NCBI RefSeq assembly: GCF_046483665.1
Contig: NZ_JAWOCR010000013.1
Coordinates: forward strand, 1 to 64,000
From: Thiohalophilus sp046483665
Lineage (GTDB): Bacteria > Pseudomonadota > Gammaproteobacteria > UBA6429 > Thiohalophilaceae
Reading direction: 5' to 3'
Length of the DNA: 64,000 nucleotides
The notes beneath the pieces were generated by a model. It did not search any database. It was not told the DNA's origin and was given only the letters and a program-made list of their open reading frames with translations. This document shows, piece after piece, positions 1 through 9,181 of this stretch (its first letter is position 1; each line of letters opens with the position of its first letter). Position numbers and translations under genes: made by a program.

Positions 1-773
1 CGGGTCGCCTGCACCGGGGCCACAAAACCGAGATCCACGTCCAGCCGGGTCGCCTCTCGCAGCTCGGCCGGGTTATGGATCGACGCCGATAACCAGCTGT
101 GCTCCGCCACAGGCCGGGCAGAAAACCGCGACAGAGCACTGGCCGGCAGATGAAAACCGTCCACCGGCAGATGAGCGAACTGCGTCGGATCGGCATTGAG
201 CAATACCTGGCAATCGTGGGCATGGCACAGGGCCAGCGCCTTGCGCGTCAGCGCATCGACCCGATCCGCGGCCAGATCCTTGAGCCGTAACTGGACCAGC
301 CGCACGCCCTGTTGCAGGTTTTTTTTCAGCACGGACAACCACTGTTCCTCACTCTCGAGCGGCGGGGTAATCAGGCACTCGGGGGGCAGGCGCACGGCGT
401 TCACAATCGGGCGATTGGCGGCGGGCATGGCATACTCGTTCAGCTTTTCCGGCGCCACCCAGCGCAACAGCTGTCCCTCGCCCCCGTGCGCCTCACCGCT
501 AAAGGCCCGCACTGTGTGAACATCCAGCACGACATGACGATCGGCATACTCATGCGGGATGCGAATCAACGGCTCGCTGTGGCCTGGCGTAATCCCGACC
601 TCCTCAAGGAGTTCGCGGGCCAGTGCCTGTTCCACCGTCTCACCGGCTTCCACCTTGCCACCGGGAAATTCCCACAGCCCGCCCTGGTGGCGATGTTCCG
701 CCCGCCGGGCCAGCAACACCTCGCCAGCCGCGTTATAGATCACTCCTGCAGCAATATGGGTTACTTCAGCCAT
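1..773 (-). CDS. NUDIX hydrolase fused to ThiE/TenI-like domain (partial, 3' end off window)
   Basis: The N-terminal part is a MutT-type NUDIX domain with a complete NUDIX box at about residues 38-61 (GGK-x-E-AGE ... RELLEEVGI), expected to sanitise 8-oxo-dGTP. From about residue 100 it continues into a thiamine-phosphate-synthase-like (TenI/ThiE) barrel, with motifs such as LRLKDL and DFVLLAPV-like strands. This fusion is a known gammaproteobacterial architecture; the role of the ThiE-like half is uncertain. The start is the ATG at 773-771 (MAEVTHIAAG). The frame is open to base 1, so the last part is missing. It lies downstream of secA-argJ in the usual order, but a 449-base repeat-rich gap separates it from argJ. 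Confidence 0.85.
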   Translation of the reverse strand, partial: MAEVTHIAAGVIYNAAGEVLLARRAEHRHQGGLWEFPGGKVEAGETVEQALARELLEEVGITPGHSEPLIRIPHEYADRHVVLDVHTVRAFSGEAHGGEGQLLRWVAPEKLNEYAMPAANRPIVNAVRLPPECLITPPLESEEQWLSVLKKNLQQGVRLVQLRLKDLAADRVDALTRKALALCHAHDCQVLLNADPTQFAHLPVDGFHLPASALSRFSARPVAEHSWLSASIHNPAELREATRLDVDLGFVAPVQAT

Positions 774-1222
774 CGCCAGGAAAACAGCTCCGGCTATTGA
801 GTCGGCCCCATTTTTCAGGGCGGGAATTAAACGCAGAGGACGCGGAGTCACAGAGGCGCGGAGTAAAAATGGTTTCTGGCGTTAAAATTACATCATTCAT
901 TTTGTTTGGCTGAAATTTTGAGAAGCGGATCGGTTTTCAATTGAACTTCTCTGCGTCTTCGCGTCTTCGCGTCTTCGCGTCTTCGCGTCTTCGCGTCTTC
1001 GCGTCTTCGCGAGAGTTCATCTGTTGTCTTCTCGCATTGCATAACAAATTAACCACCGAGGGAGCAGTTTATTGAGCATTATCAGTGTTGTTCGGTGTTT
1101 TCAGTGTTTCGATAGTCTTCAGACATCAGTCCAACACAGATCTTCCTGCGAGTTCTGGCAAGGCGACGAACACCGCGCGCTCTGATCCTAGTGACTAGCC
1201 GCTAGTGACTAGCCACTGCAGT
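774..1222. repeat. Repeat-rich intergenic region between argJ and the NUDIX gene
   Basis: No gene is supported in these 449 bases. An ACGCAGAGGACGCGGAG-type arm lies at about 834-866, and a related inverted arm (CTCTGCGTCTTCGCG type) begins near 949. Seven perfect tandem copies of the 8-mer GCGTCTTC follow. Further on are a stretch resembling common dispersed intergenic repeats (about 1050-1110) and a duplicated CTAGTGACTAGCC at 1188-1200 and 1202-1214. Such repeats are often dispersed through proteobacterial chromosomes; other members of the first family occur near 33.2-33.5 kb. Confidence 0.7.
953..1008. repeat. Seven tandem copies of an 8-bp unit (GCGTCTTC)
   Basis: Seven exact copies of GCGTCTTC run head to tail with no spacers, followed by GCGAGAG. 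The array probably grew by slippage from a single CTCTGCGTCTTCGCG dispersed-repeat arm, since that motif normally carries one or two copies. It lies outside any coding sequence. It is likely to vary in copy number between strains. Confidence 0.9.
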
Positions 1223-2434
1223 TCATGTTCTGTATTCGGCGTTGATGCGCACGTAATCGTAGGAAAAATCACAGGTCCAGACCGTGGCTGTCACGTCGCC
1301 GCGCTGCAGATCGACCGTGACGGTGATCTCCGGCTGCTGCATGACCTTTTGGCCCCGTTCTTCGGTATAGCTGGCGGCGCGTCCGCCCGCCTCGGCCAGC
1401 AGCACATCATCCAGCCACAGGCGGACTTTTTCGACATCCAGATTGGCCACGCCGGCCCGGCCGACCGCCGCCAGCAAGCGTCCCCAGTTGGGATCGCTGG
1501 CGAAAAAGGCGGTTTTGACCAGTGGCGAGTGAGCGAGGGTATAGGCCACGGCCAGGCACTCGGCCTCATCCTGTCCGCCGTTGACCACGATATTGATCAG
1601 CTTGGTCGCCCCTTCCCCGTCGCGCACGATGGCCCGGGCCAGCTCAACACAGACCGCCGCCACCGCTTCACCCAGCTGACGGGCAGCTTCACTGTCAGCA
1701 GTCACCTGGAAGCCGCTTGCACCGGTAGCCACCAGCAAACAGGCGTCGTTGGTGGAGGTGTCACCGTCGACGGTGATGCGATTGAAAGAGTGATCCACGG
1801 CCTCTTGCAGCAAGCTCTGCGACAGGGGCGGGTCGACGGCCGCATCGGTGGCGATATAGGCCAGCATGGTCGCCATGTCGGGGCGGATCATGCCGCTGCC
1901 CTTGGCCATGCCGGTAACGGTGATCGGGCGCCCGTCCAGCTCAAGACGGCGTGAGACGAGCTTGGGGACGGTGTCGGTGGTCAGAATGCCATGGGCAGCA
2001 TCAGGCCAGCCTGCTTCGCTGAGCGCCGCGCAGGCCGCCGGCAGGCCGTCGGCAATCCGCGTCACCGGCAATGGCTCGCCGATCACACCGGTGGAAAACG
2101 GCAATACCTCTTGCGGCCTGCAACCGACCTGTTCGGCCAGCGCCGCACAGCACTGGCGGGCATCGGCAACTCCGGCGGCCCCGGTGCCGGCATTGGCATT
2201 ACCGGTATTGATCAGCAGATAGCGGGGTGTAGTCTGTTGCAGATGTTCGCGGGCTACCGTGACTGGCGCAGCACAAAAGGCGTTGCGGGTGAACACGGCG
2301 GCAGTCTGACTGCCCGGGGCCAGCTCCATCACCACAAGATCGCGACGAGCGGGCTTTTTGATGCCGGCACAGGCGGTGCCCAGTCGGATACCCGGGACCG
2401 GTTCGAATGCCAGGGCCTGATCAGAATCCGCCAT
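1223..2434 (-). CDS. argJ: Bifunctional glutamate N-acetyltransferase / ornithine acetyltransferase ArgJ
   Basis: ArgJ transfers the acetyl group from N-acetylornithine to glutamate in the cyclic arginine pathway; some family members also use acetyl-CoA. At 403 aa it has full family length. The self-cleavage site lies in the motif RPDMATML, where Thr189 is the expected N-terminal nucleophile of the beta chain. Other conserved segments are GNANAGTG (about 78-85), TTDT (152-155) and the C-terminal YVRINAEYRT. The start is 12 bases after the secA stop, so it is probably co-transcribed with secA. Whether it is mono- or bifunctional cannot be told from sequence. Confidence 0.97.
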   Translation of the reverse strand: MADSDQALAFEPVPGIRLGTACAGIKKPARRDLVVMELAPGSQTAAVFTRNAFCAAPVTVAREHLQQTTPRYLLINTGNANAGTGAAGVADARQCCAALAEQVGCRPQEVLPFSTGVIGEPLPVTRIADGLPAACAALSEAGWPDAAHGILTTDTVPKLVSRRLELDGRPITVTGMAKGSGMIRPDMATMLAYIATDAAVDPPLSQSLLQEAVDHSFNRITVDGDTSTNDACLLVATGASGFQVTADSEAARQLGEAVAAVCVELARAIVRDGEGATKLINIVVNGGQDEAECLAVAYTLAHSPLVKTAFFASDPNWGRLLAAVGRAGVANLDVEKVRLWLDDVLLAEAGGRAASYTEERGQKVMQQPEITVTVDLQRGDVTATVWTCDFSYDYVRINAEYRT

Positions 2435-2446
2435 GCAAGAGTCCGT

Positions 2447-5164
2447 TCAGCTCAGTTTGCCGTGGCAGTGCTTGTATTTTTTTCCAGAACCACAGGGGCA
2501 GGGTTCATTACGGCCAACCTTGCGACCTTCACGTACATACGGCGCTGCAGGGGCAGTTTCGTCCGCCGAAGCGGCCTCCTGCCCCTCTTCCATAGCACTG
2601 ACTTCCCGGTGCTGGAATTCCATCTCCTCGGCATGCTGCTGGCGACGGCGCTGTTCTTCCAGCGCCTCCACATCATCCTCGCTGCGCACATGCAAACGAC
2701 TGAGCGTGGTAATCGCTTCCTGTTTGATGCGATCCAGCATCTCGGAGAACAGCTGGAAGGATTCGCGTTTGTATTCCTGTTTCGGGTTCTTCTGGGCATA
2801 ACCGCGCAGATGAATTCCCTGGCGTAGCTGGTCCATCATCGCCAGGTGTTCGCGCCACTGGCCGTCGAGCACCTGCAGCATCACCGCTTTTTCAACCTGA
2901 CGCATGACTTCGTTGCCGACACTGGCCTCTTTGGCGGCATAGGCGGCCTCGATCTCGGTCAGAATTTTCTCGCGCAGCGACTCTTCATGCAGACTGTCGT
3001 CTTCTTCCAGCCACTGACGCACCGGCAGCTTGACGGCGAACTCGGCCTCCAGCATCTCTTCGAGCCCCGGGAGATCCCACTGCTCTTCGATGCTCTGCGG
3101 CGGTACGTAGAGACTGACCATGCTATGCACGACATCCTCGCGGAGTGCCTTGACAGTGTCGCTGATGTCGTTGGAGGACAGTAGCTCATTGCGCTGTTCG
3201 TAAATCACCTTGCGCTGGTCGTTGGCCACATCATCGTATTCGAGCAGCTGCTTACGCAGATCGAAGTTGTGGCCCTCGACCTTGCGCTGGGCATTTTCAA
3301 TCGCGCGACTGACCCACGGATGCTCGATGGATTCTCCCTCCTTCATGCCCAGGCGTTGCATCAGCGCGGAGACCTTTTCGGAGGCGAAAATACGCATCAG
3401 ATTGTCTTCCAGCGACAGATAAAAGCGTGAAGAGCCGGGATCGCCCTGGCGTCCGGAGCGGCCGCGTAGCTGGTTATCGATACGCCGGGATTCATGACGC
3501 TCGGTGCCGATAATATGCAGACCGCCGGCGGCGACGACCTGATCGTGACGTTGTTGCCACTCCTTGCGGGTACGCTCGCGGGCAACTTCGTCACTCTCGT
3601 CCCCGTCCCCCGATCCGGTGCCCATATTGCCACCGAGAACAATATCGGTTCCGCGACCGGCCATGTTGGTAGCGATGGTGACGGCACCGGGACTCCCCGC
3701 CTGGGCGATGATGTCGGCTTCGCGTTCATGTTGCTTGGCATTGAGCACTTCGTGGGAGATGCCTTCTTTTTTCAACACCCCGGAGAGAAACTCCGACACT
3801 TCGATAGAGGTGGTACCTACCAGTACCGGCTGACCGCGCTGGCGACAATCGCGAATGTCATCCAGTACCGCCTGATATTTTTCCGGTTGAGTCAGGTAAA
3901 CCTTGTCCACCATATCCTGGCGAATCATCGGCTTATGGGTCGGAACAACGACCACCTCCAGACCGTAGATGGTCTGGAACTCGTAGGCCTCGGTATCGGC
4001 GGTGCCGGTCATGCCCGACAGCTTGTCGTAGAGCCGGAAATAGTTCTGGAAAGTAATCGAGGCAACGGTCTGGTTCTCCCGCTGGATCTCCACCCCTTCC
4101 TTGGCCTCCACCGCCTGATGCAGTCCGTCAGACCAGCGCCGGCCGGGCATGGTGCGGCCGGTAAATTCATCGACGATGACGATCTCATTATTCTGCACGA
4201 TGTAATCGACATCTTTCTGGAACAGCACGTGGGCGCGCAGCGCCGCATTGACGTGATGCAACAGACCGATGTTGGTGGCGTCATACAGACTCTCGCCTTC
4301 TTGCAGCAATCCGGCCTCGGTCAGCAACTCTTCAACGTGCTGATGCCCCTCTTCGGTCAGATAAATCTGTTTGTTCTTTTCCTCGACGCTGTAATCGCCG
4401 GGGCCATCCTCTTCTTCCTGTTTGATCAGTTTGGGAACCAGGGCATTGATCTTGTAATAGTGCCCGGAGCTGTCTTCGGAAGGGCCGGAAATAATCAATG
4501 GTGTGCGTGCTTCATCGATCAGAATCGAATCCACCTCATCGATCACGGCAAAACCCAGATTACGCTGAAACTGCTCTTCCTTGCTAAAGGCCATGTTGTC
4601 GCGCAGATAGTCGAAGCCGAATTCGTTGTTGGTGCCGTAAGTAATGTCCGCCGCGTAAGCGGCCTTCTTCTCCTCGAACGGCATCCCCGAACCGATGGTG
4701 CCGACCGTCATACCGAGAAATTCATACACTTTGCCCATCCACTGGGCGTCACGCTGGGCCAGATAGTCATTGACTGTCACCACATGCACGCCGGTCTGTG
4801 GCAGGGCATTCAGATAGCATGGCAGGGTCGCCATCAGAGTTTTGCCCTCGCCGGTCCGCATTTCGGCAATCTTGCCCTGATGCAATACCATGCCGCCAAT
4901 CAGCTGCACATCATAATGGCGCAGGCCCAGCGCCCTTTGTGCAGCTTCACGCACCACGGCAAACGCTTCAGGCAGCAGTTCGTCCAGTCTGGCACCCTCT
5001 GCCAGGCGCTGGCGAAATTCTGCGGTCTTGTTTCGCAGGGCGTCGTCGGAGAGCGACTGAATCCCGGGTTCCAGGGCATTGATCCGTTCGACGTTTTTGC
5101 CCATCTGTTTGACCAGCCGCTCGTTGCGACTGCCGAAGACTTTCTTGAATACTGTTTTGAGCAT
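2447..5164 (-). CDS. secA: Preprotein translocase ATPase SecA
   Basis: SecA is the cytoplasmic motor that drives unfolded preproteins through SecYEG. The 905-aa length is normal for gammaproteobacteria. Walker A (GEGKT) is at residues 105-109, a DEVD Walker B motif follows near residue 210, and the second nucleotide-binding fold contains TNMAGRGTDI and RGRSGRQGD. The C-terminal zinc tail is intact, with ligands C889, C891, C900 and H901, so SecB and phospholipid contact is expected. The ATG at 5164 is preceded by a modest AGG. No secM-like leader was found; the gene upstream is a CapA-like lipoprotein. It heads the secA-argJ unit. Confidence 0.98.
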   Translation of the reverse strand: MLKTVFKKVFGSRNERLVKQMGKNVERINALEPGIQSLSDDALRNKTAEFRQRLAEGARLDELLPEAFAVVREAAQRALGLRHYDVQLIGGMVLHQGKIAEMRTGEGKTLMATLPCYLNALPQTGVHVVTVNDYLAQRDAQWMGKVYEFLGMTVGTIGSGMPFEEKKAAYAADITYGTNNEFGFDYLRDNMAFSKEEQFQRNLGFAVIDEVDSILIDEARTPLIISGPSEDSSGHYYKINALVPKLIKQEEEDGPGDYSVEEKNKQIYLTEEGHQHVEELLTEAGLLQEGESLYDATNIGLLHHVNAALRAHVLFQKDVDYIVQNNEIVIVDEFTGRTMPGRRWSDGLHQAVEAKEGVEIQRENQTVASITFQNYFRLYDKLSGMTGTADTEAYEFQTIYGLEVVVVPTHKPMIRQDMVDKVYLTQPEKYQAVLDDIRDCRQRGQPVLVGTTSIEVSEFLSGVLKKEGISHEVLNAKQHEREADIIAQAGSPGAVTIATNMAGRGTDIVLGGNMGTGSGDGDESDEVARERTRKEWQQRHDQVVAAGGLHIIGTERHESRRIDNQLRGRSGRQGDPGSSRFYLSLEDNLMRIFASEKVSALMQRLGMKEGESIEHPWVSRAIENAQRKVEGHNFDLRKQLLEYDDVANDQRKVIYEQRNELLSSNDISDTVKALREDVVHSMVSLYVPPQSIEEQWDLPGLEEMLEAEFAVKLPVRQWLEEDDSLHEESLREKILTEIEAAYAAKEASVGNEVMRQVEKAVMLQVLDGQWREHLAMMDQLRQGIHLRGYAQKNPKQEYKRESFQLFSEMLDRIKQEAITTLSRLHVRSEDDVEALEEQRRRQQHAEEMEFQHREVSAMEEGQEAASADETAPAAPYVREGRKVGRNEPCPCGSGKKYKHCHGKLS

Positions 5165-5246
5165 ATATTTGCCTGTGGCGAGCCTTCGATGTAAGGACTC
5201 ACTTACTGATTTAATTACTTACGCAGGGAAAAACACCTTTGCCCTG

Positions 5247-6392
5247 TTAAAAAGAACTATTGTACCTGCCGTCGCCGGTTTTGTCCGCTTCCGGCACAAA
5301 AGGTTCATGACGCGGATAAAGATAACCCTTACGATCGAACGCCAGCGACGGTGTTGCAAAATCTTCGGCCGTCAGCCGCGCCATGAGCCGCGCCGCCTGT
5401 TGCTGCGCATCCGGCACCGGGCCACGCGGTCGTTGCTGAACAAAAGCATGGATACGCCCCTGCACAAACCGGCCATCGGCGGCCAGCTGTGCCTCGAGTA
5501 ACGGCGCCAGACCGTTCACACCACGCACGCTCATGCCAAGGTACGTGGCAAAATTGCCCAGGCTGTAGGCAATCAGGCGGCCGCGATACAGCTCCAGGGC
5601 CCGGGGCACATGGGGGCCGTGGCCGATCACCAGATCCGCGCCAGCTTCGACCGCACGTCGGGCAAAAGCGACCACATCGCCGCGTCGTTCTCCATAATAA
5701 CGCTCCTCGGCAAATGGCAGATGCAGAGCCGCCTCTCCCTCGGCACCGCCATGAAAGGAGACCAGTACGATATCGTGCTGCCGCTTGAGTCCGTTGACCA
5801 GTCCCACCATGCGGGCCGTATCCAGCATATCGTGCGAATTAATAAACGGCGCAAAGGCAATAGCCGCTACCTGCAACCCGTTGACCTCCCAGCGGGCGAC
5901 ATCCCCATGGCGTCCGGTATGCCGGATACCGTGCTCGCGCAGGATCCGCATGCTGGCCGAGCGGCCTTCCTCGCCAAAATCGCGGGCATGATTATTGGCC
6001 AGACTCATGAGCGTGAACCCGGCAGCGCGCAGATGGTCAGCATAGCGGGCCGGTGATCGAAACAGATAACAGGCGGATGGATCCTTGCACGTTTTCACCG
6101 GCTCCCCGCCATCGAGCAGGACACCTTCGAGATTGCCGAAGGCGATATCCGCCGCCTGTAGCAGCGGGGCGGCATCGAGCAGTAGTTGAGTACCATCGCG
6201 GGGAGGCAGGCGATTACGCGGGAAATCGGTCCCCAGCATCACATCGCCAACTGCTGCTACGGTAAGCACCGGAGCGGGAAACTGAACGGAAGCAGAAGAA
6301 ACAGGTTCGGGGCCAGCCGGCGGCGGGGCGACGCAGGCGCCCAGCCACAACACCGGTAACAGGGCGAATAACCGGGGCAAGCAAAATGACAT
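5247..6392 (-). CDS. CapA-family (poly-gamma-glutamate capsule type) lipoprotein, metallophosphatase fold
   Basis: This is a CapA/PGA_cap family protein of about 381 aa. It has a lipoprotein signal peptide ending in the lipobox LGAC (about residues 17-20), so it should be membrane-anchored in the periplasm. The calcineurin-like metallophosphatase motifs are visible: GDVMLG near the start of the mature domain, GNLEG, LANNHARDFG, SFHGG, and GHGPHVPR followed by YSLGNF. The family is named for capsule synthesis, but most gammaproteobacterial members have no assigned substrate. The ATG at 6392 was chosen; a TTG three codons upstream is possible, and neither has a strong ribosome site. It lies between the M23 peptidase and secA genes. 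Confidence 0.85.
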   Translation of the reverse strand: MSFCLPRLFALLPVLWLGACVAPPPAGPEPVSSASVQFPAPVLTVAAVGDVMLGTDFPRNRLPPRDGTQLLLDAAPLLQAADIAFGNLEGVLLDGGEPVKTCKDPSACYLFRSPARYADHLRAAGFTLMSLANNHARDFGEEGRSASMRILREHGIRHTGRHGDVARWEVNGLQVAAIAFAPFINSHDMLDTARMVGLVNGLKRQHDIVLVSFHGGAEGEAALHLPFAEERYYGERRGDVVAFARRAVEAGADLVIGHGPHVPRALELYRGRLIAYSLGNFATYLGMSVRGVNGLAPLLEAQLAADGRFVQGRIHAFVQQRPRGPVPDAQQQAARLMARLTAEDFATPSLAFDRKGYLYPRHEPFVPEADKTGDGRYNSSF

Positions 6393-6425
6393 ACCGGTCA
6401 ACCGGAGTGAGAGTGGAACAACGAC

Positions 6426-7364
6426 TTACTTGCTGGCAAGAATATACTTTTTCGGGTCCACCGCGCGACCATTCACCAGCACTTCGAAGTGAACATGGGG
6501 ACCGGTGGAACGCCCGGACGATCCCATTCTGGCAATCACCTGACCTTTTTTGACCGTCTCGCCAACTTCCACCAGATGTTCCTTGTTATGGCCGTAACGG
6601 GTGACATAGCCTTTGCCATGATTTATCTCGACCAGCTGCCCATAACCGGAACGCTTGCCGGAATAGGTCACGACCCCGGCGGCGACTGCAACGACATCCG
6701 AACCTTCCTTACCGGCAAAGTCGATGCCCGAATGATGGGCCCGGCGGCCACTGAAAGGATCGGTACGCATGCCGTAATAGGAGGATAACCAGCCACGGGT
6801 GATGGGCCGTCCCGCGGGCACGACTTCAGCCTGCAGGTTACGGGTCATCAGCATGTCTTCAAGTACACCGAGTTGCTCGCCGCGATCCTCAATCTGGGAA
6901 GAAAGTTGTTGCAGAGACTGGAGGAAATCCGGCACGGCCATGGAACTACCTGCCGCCATTTCATCGCTGCTGGTAAGCGGTCCGCCCTGAGCCGGGGGTT
7001 GCTCGAAGTTGAATTCACCGTTATCCAGGTTGGCCATCTGGGTCAGGCGCTGACCGAGGGCATCCAGGCGCACGACATGGGATTGCAGGTTTCCCAAACG
7101 CAATGCCAGCGCATCCATGTTTTCCTGGGCATTACGGGTCACTTCCTCAATTTTCAATCTTTGCGCATCGAGCTCCGATTGCAGAGCCAGGTTGAGGTCG
7201 TCCGGATTGGCTTTCATATGTGCGACCCCCAGGTAATAACCCGCGCCGATAAATGCGGCCGGCAACACGATAACCGTTCCCAGAACAAGGCTGATCAGGC
7301 GGTGCCGGGTCAGGGTCAGCAATCCTGAACTTCTTTTATTGCGTCTCAATACGACTATATTCAT
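6426..7364 (-). CDS. M23 family metallopeptidase, membrane anchored
   Basis: This predicted periplasmic murein endopeptidase has 312 aa. A single N-terminal membrane segment (about residues 24-48) is followed by a helical or coiled-coil stretch (about 60-110) and a linker. The C-terminal LytM/M23 domain has the zinc motifs HHSGIDFAG and GPHVHFEV, consistent with an active enzyme rather than a degenerate EnvC/NlpD activator. The position upstream of secA matches the standard gammaproteobacterial order. It is divergent from dciA with an 82-base spacer, so the promoter is probably there. Confidence 0.93.
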   Translation of the reverse strand: MNIVVLRRNKRSSGLLTLTRHRLISLVLGTVIVLPAAFIGAGYYLGVAHMKANPDDLNLALQSELDAQRLKIEEVTRNAQENMDALALRLGNLQSHVVRLDALGQRLTQMANLDNGEFNFEQPPAQGGPLTSSDEMAAGSSMAVPDFLQSLQQLSSQIEDRGEQLGVLEDMLMTRNLQAEVVPAGRPITRGWLSSYYGMRTDPFSGRRAHHSGIDFAGKEGSDVVAVAAGVVTYSGKRSGYGQLVEINHGKGYVTRYGHNKEHLVEVGETVKKGQVIARMGSSGRSTGPHVHFEVLVNGRAVDPKKYILASK

Positions 7365-7446
7365 AGTGACAGCACAGCTCTTGTTATTTTACTGTAAGGT
7401 TAAAGTGAATTTTCCGATTAACAGGATAAATCCTTCATTAACCAGT

Positions 7447-7899
7447 ATGAATTCTCCCAGACCATTGTACAAGCTTCTGCAGGGGGAAAAGAACCAGCTT
7501 GCGGACCTCATCACAACCACCCGCCGGCTGCGTCACCTCAACCAGTCGCTGTTATCGGTACTCGATCAGCCGTTGACAGATCACTGCCGGATCGCACGTT
7601 ATGATAGCGAACAACTGGTGATTCAGACTGACTCTCCGGTCTGGGCATCACGTTTGCGCTATTACGTACCCACTCTGCTGCAAGAGCTTAAGCAAAATAT
7701 CCCTGATTTACAAGGACTTAAGTCCATAAAAATCCATGTTGCCCCGGTCACACCGGCCCCGGTGGAAAAGCCCCCGCCGCAACGCGAAATCAGCCCCGCC
7801 GCCAGCCGGGACATCTACGCCATGGCCGAGGCCATCGAGGATCCGGCCCTGCGCGCAGCCCTGCAACGTCTGGGGCGGTCCCGCCGCACTGAAGATTAA
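7447..7899 (+). CDS. dciA: DciA-like (DUF721) replicative helicase loader
   Basis: This protein of about 150 aa has the DUF721/DciA pattern: an N-terminal helix-rich segment (RPLYKLLQG), then a KH-like core (LIQTDSPVWASRLRYYVPTLLQEL) ending in KIHVAP. A proline-rich, probably disordered tail follows. DciA loads the DnaB replicative helicase in bacteria without DnaC. The ATG at 7447 (MNSPRPL) was chosen because the core begins there; an upstream in-frame start at 7339 would run into the divergent M23 gene and add a hydrophobic stretch unlike the family. It is a lone plus-strand gene followed by a convergent terminator. Confidence 0.85.
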   Translation: MNSPRPLYKLLQGEKNQLADLITTTRRLRHLNQSLLSVLDQPLTDHCRIARYDSEQLVIQTDSPVWASRLRYYVPTLLQELKQNIPDLQGLKSIKIHVAPVTPAPVEKPPPQREISPAASRDIYAMAEAIEDPALRAALQRLGRSRRTED

Positions 7900-7992
7900 G
7901 CCGTCAGTTTTACTATATTGAGTAGATTTTCGCAGATAATCAGACCAAATCACTGCCTTGCGAATTTGTCAGGCAGGCCCGAATAATCATGC

Positions 7993-8018
7993 AAAAACGC
8001 CGACGAAAGTCGGCGTTT
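7993..8018 (-). terminator. Intrinsic terminator downstream of lpxC
   Basis: A perfect 10-bp stem (AAACGCCGAC, 7995-8004, with GTCGGCGTTT, 8009-8018) closes a 4-base loop. Read on the minus strand it ends in five T (7997-7993), fitting termination of lpxC transcripts. On the plus strand it ends in only three T, so it may also serve dciA more weakly. Confidence 0.85.
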
Positions 8019-8047
8019 GAGTTCAGTCGCTACATTTTTAACAAATT

Positions 8048-8959
8048 TCAGGTAGCCTGCACCGGTTGAACAAAGGAGATCGGCGCCTTGGCCGGATCTT
8101 CGAATGTAACCTCTTCCCAGGCTTCCTTATTATCCAGCAGGGTACGCAAAAGACGGTTGTTGAGGGCATGCCCCGATTTGTGGCCGCTGAAGGCCCCGAT
8201 CAGGCTGTGACCCAGCAAATAGAGATCGCCAATGGAGTCCAGGATCTTGTGTTTGACGAACTCGTCTACATAACGCAGGCCGTCTTCATTCAGTACCCGG
8301 TATTCATCCACCACCACGGCATTATCCAGACTGCCGCCCAGCGCCAGATTATTGGCGCGCAGGGATTCGATCTGGCTCATGAAACCGAATGTCCGGGCCC
8401 GGCTCACTTCCTTCACAAAGGACGTAGTGGAAAAATCGACTTCGGCGGTCTGATTCTGGTCCTTGAAAACCGGATGGTCAAAATCGATGGTGAACGCGAC
8501 CTTGAATCCATCAAACGGTTCAAATCGGACCCACTTGTCGTCTTCTTCGACGACAATCGGCTTTTTAATCCGAATGAACCGTTTCGGTGCTTTCTGTTCC
8601 TGAATCCCGGCGGATTGCACCAGAAAGACAAATGGTCCCGCGCTACCATCCATAATAGGAACTTCCGGCGCGTTGAGATCAATATAGGCGTTGTCGATGC
8701 CCAGCCCGGCCAGTGCCGATAGCAGATGCTCGACCGTCGAAACCCGCACGCCATCCTTGATCAGAGTCGTGGACAGGGTCGTGTCCCCGACATTCTCCGG
8801 AACTGCAGGTATTTCAACGGGTTCCGGCAGATCCACGCGCCTGAAAACAATGCCTGTATCCGCTGCGGCAGGTCGAAGGGTCAGGTAGACTTTTTCTCCG
8901 GTGTGAAGGCCCACGCCGGTTGCGCGAATGACATTTTTCAGTGTACGCTGGTTAATCAC
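8048..8959 (-). CDS. lpxC: UDP-3-O-acyl-N-acetylglucosamine deacetylase LpxC
   Basis: LpxC is the zinc amidase that performs the committed step of lipid A synthesis. At 303 aa it has family length and opens with the typical QRTLKNVIRATGVGLHTG segment. The first zinc histidine is H78 (STVEHLLSAL); the others lie in VKHKILDSIGD, and the catalytic GHKSGHALNN region follows. The start is GTG (8959-8957), with AAAGGAGAA about 11 bases upstream. It sits directly downstream of ftsZ, as in many gammaproteobacteria. The 243-base gap to ftsZ suggests its own promoter. Confidence 0.98.
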   Translation of the reverse strand: MINQRTLKNVIRATGVGLHTGEKVYLTLRPAAADTGIVFRRVDLPEPVEIPAVPENVGDTTLSTTLIKDGVRVSTVEHLLSALAGLGIDNAYIDLNAPEVPIMDGSAGPFVFLVQSAGIQEQKAPKRFIRIKKPIVVEEDDKWVRFEPFDGFKVAFTIDFDHPVFKDQNQTAEVDFSTTSFVKEVSRARTFGFMSQIESLRANNLALGGSLDNAVVVDEYRVLNEDGLRYVDEFVKHKILDSIGDLYLLGHSLIGAFSGHKSGHALNNRLLRTLLDNKEAWEEVTFEDPAKAPISFVQPVQAT

Positions 8960-9181
8960 TAGCCAAATTCTCCTTTGGAAATCCAGGTCTCCCTGTGTGG
9001 TGCAAGGTGTGATGCAAGTTTCGGGCCTGTTTCACTACAAACGCATATATGACGCAAGTATAACACCGTAAGAAAACGTTCATAATAAAACAAGTTCACA
9101 TCTTACAGCAACTTATACCCATCAGCGGCGGGTTATCCGAAAACTTGATACCCCGGTCACACATCTTTGCCAGCCGTTTGC

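Noticed and set aside
953..1008. Tandem array considered as a CRISPR
   Set aside because: The units are 8 bases with no spacers, and no cas genes are present.
3494..5194. A 566-codon open frame on the plus strand opposite secA
   Set aside because: It mirrors the secA codons and has no family motifs; the minus-strand protein is unmistakably SecA.
7339..7446. Extended N-terminus for dciA
   Set aside because: It would overlap the divergent peptidase start and add a hydrophobic segment not found in DciA.
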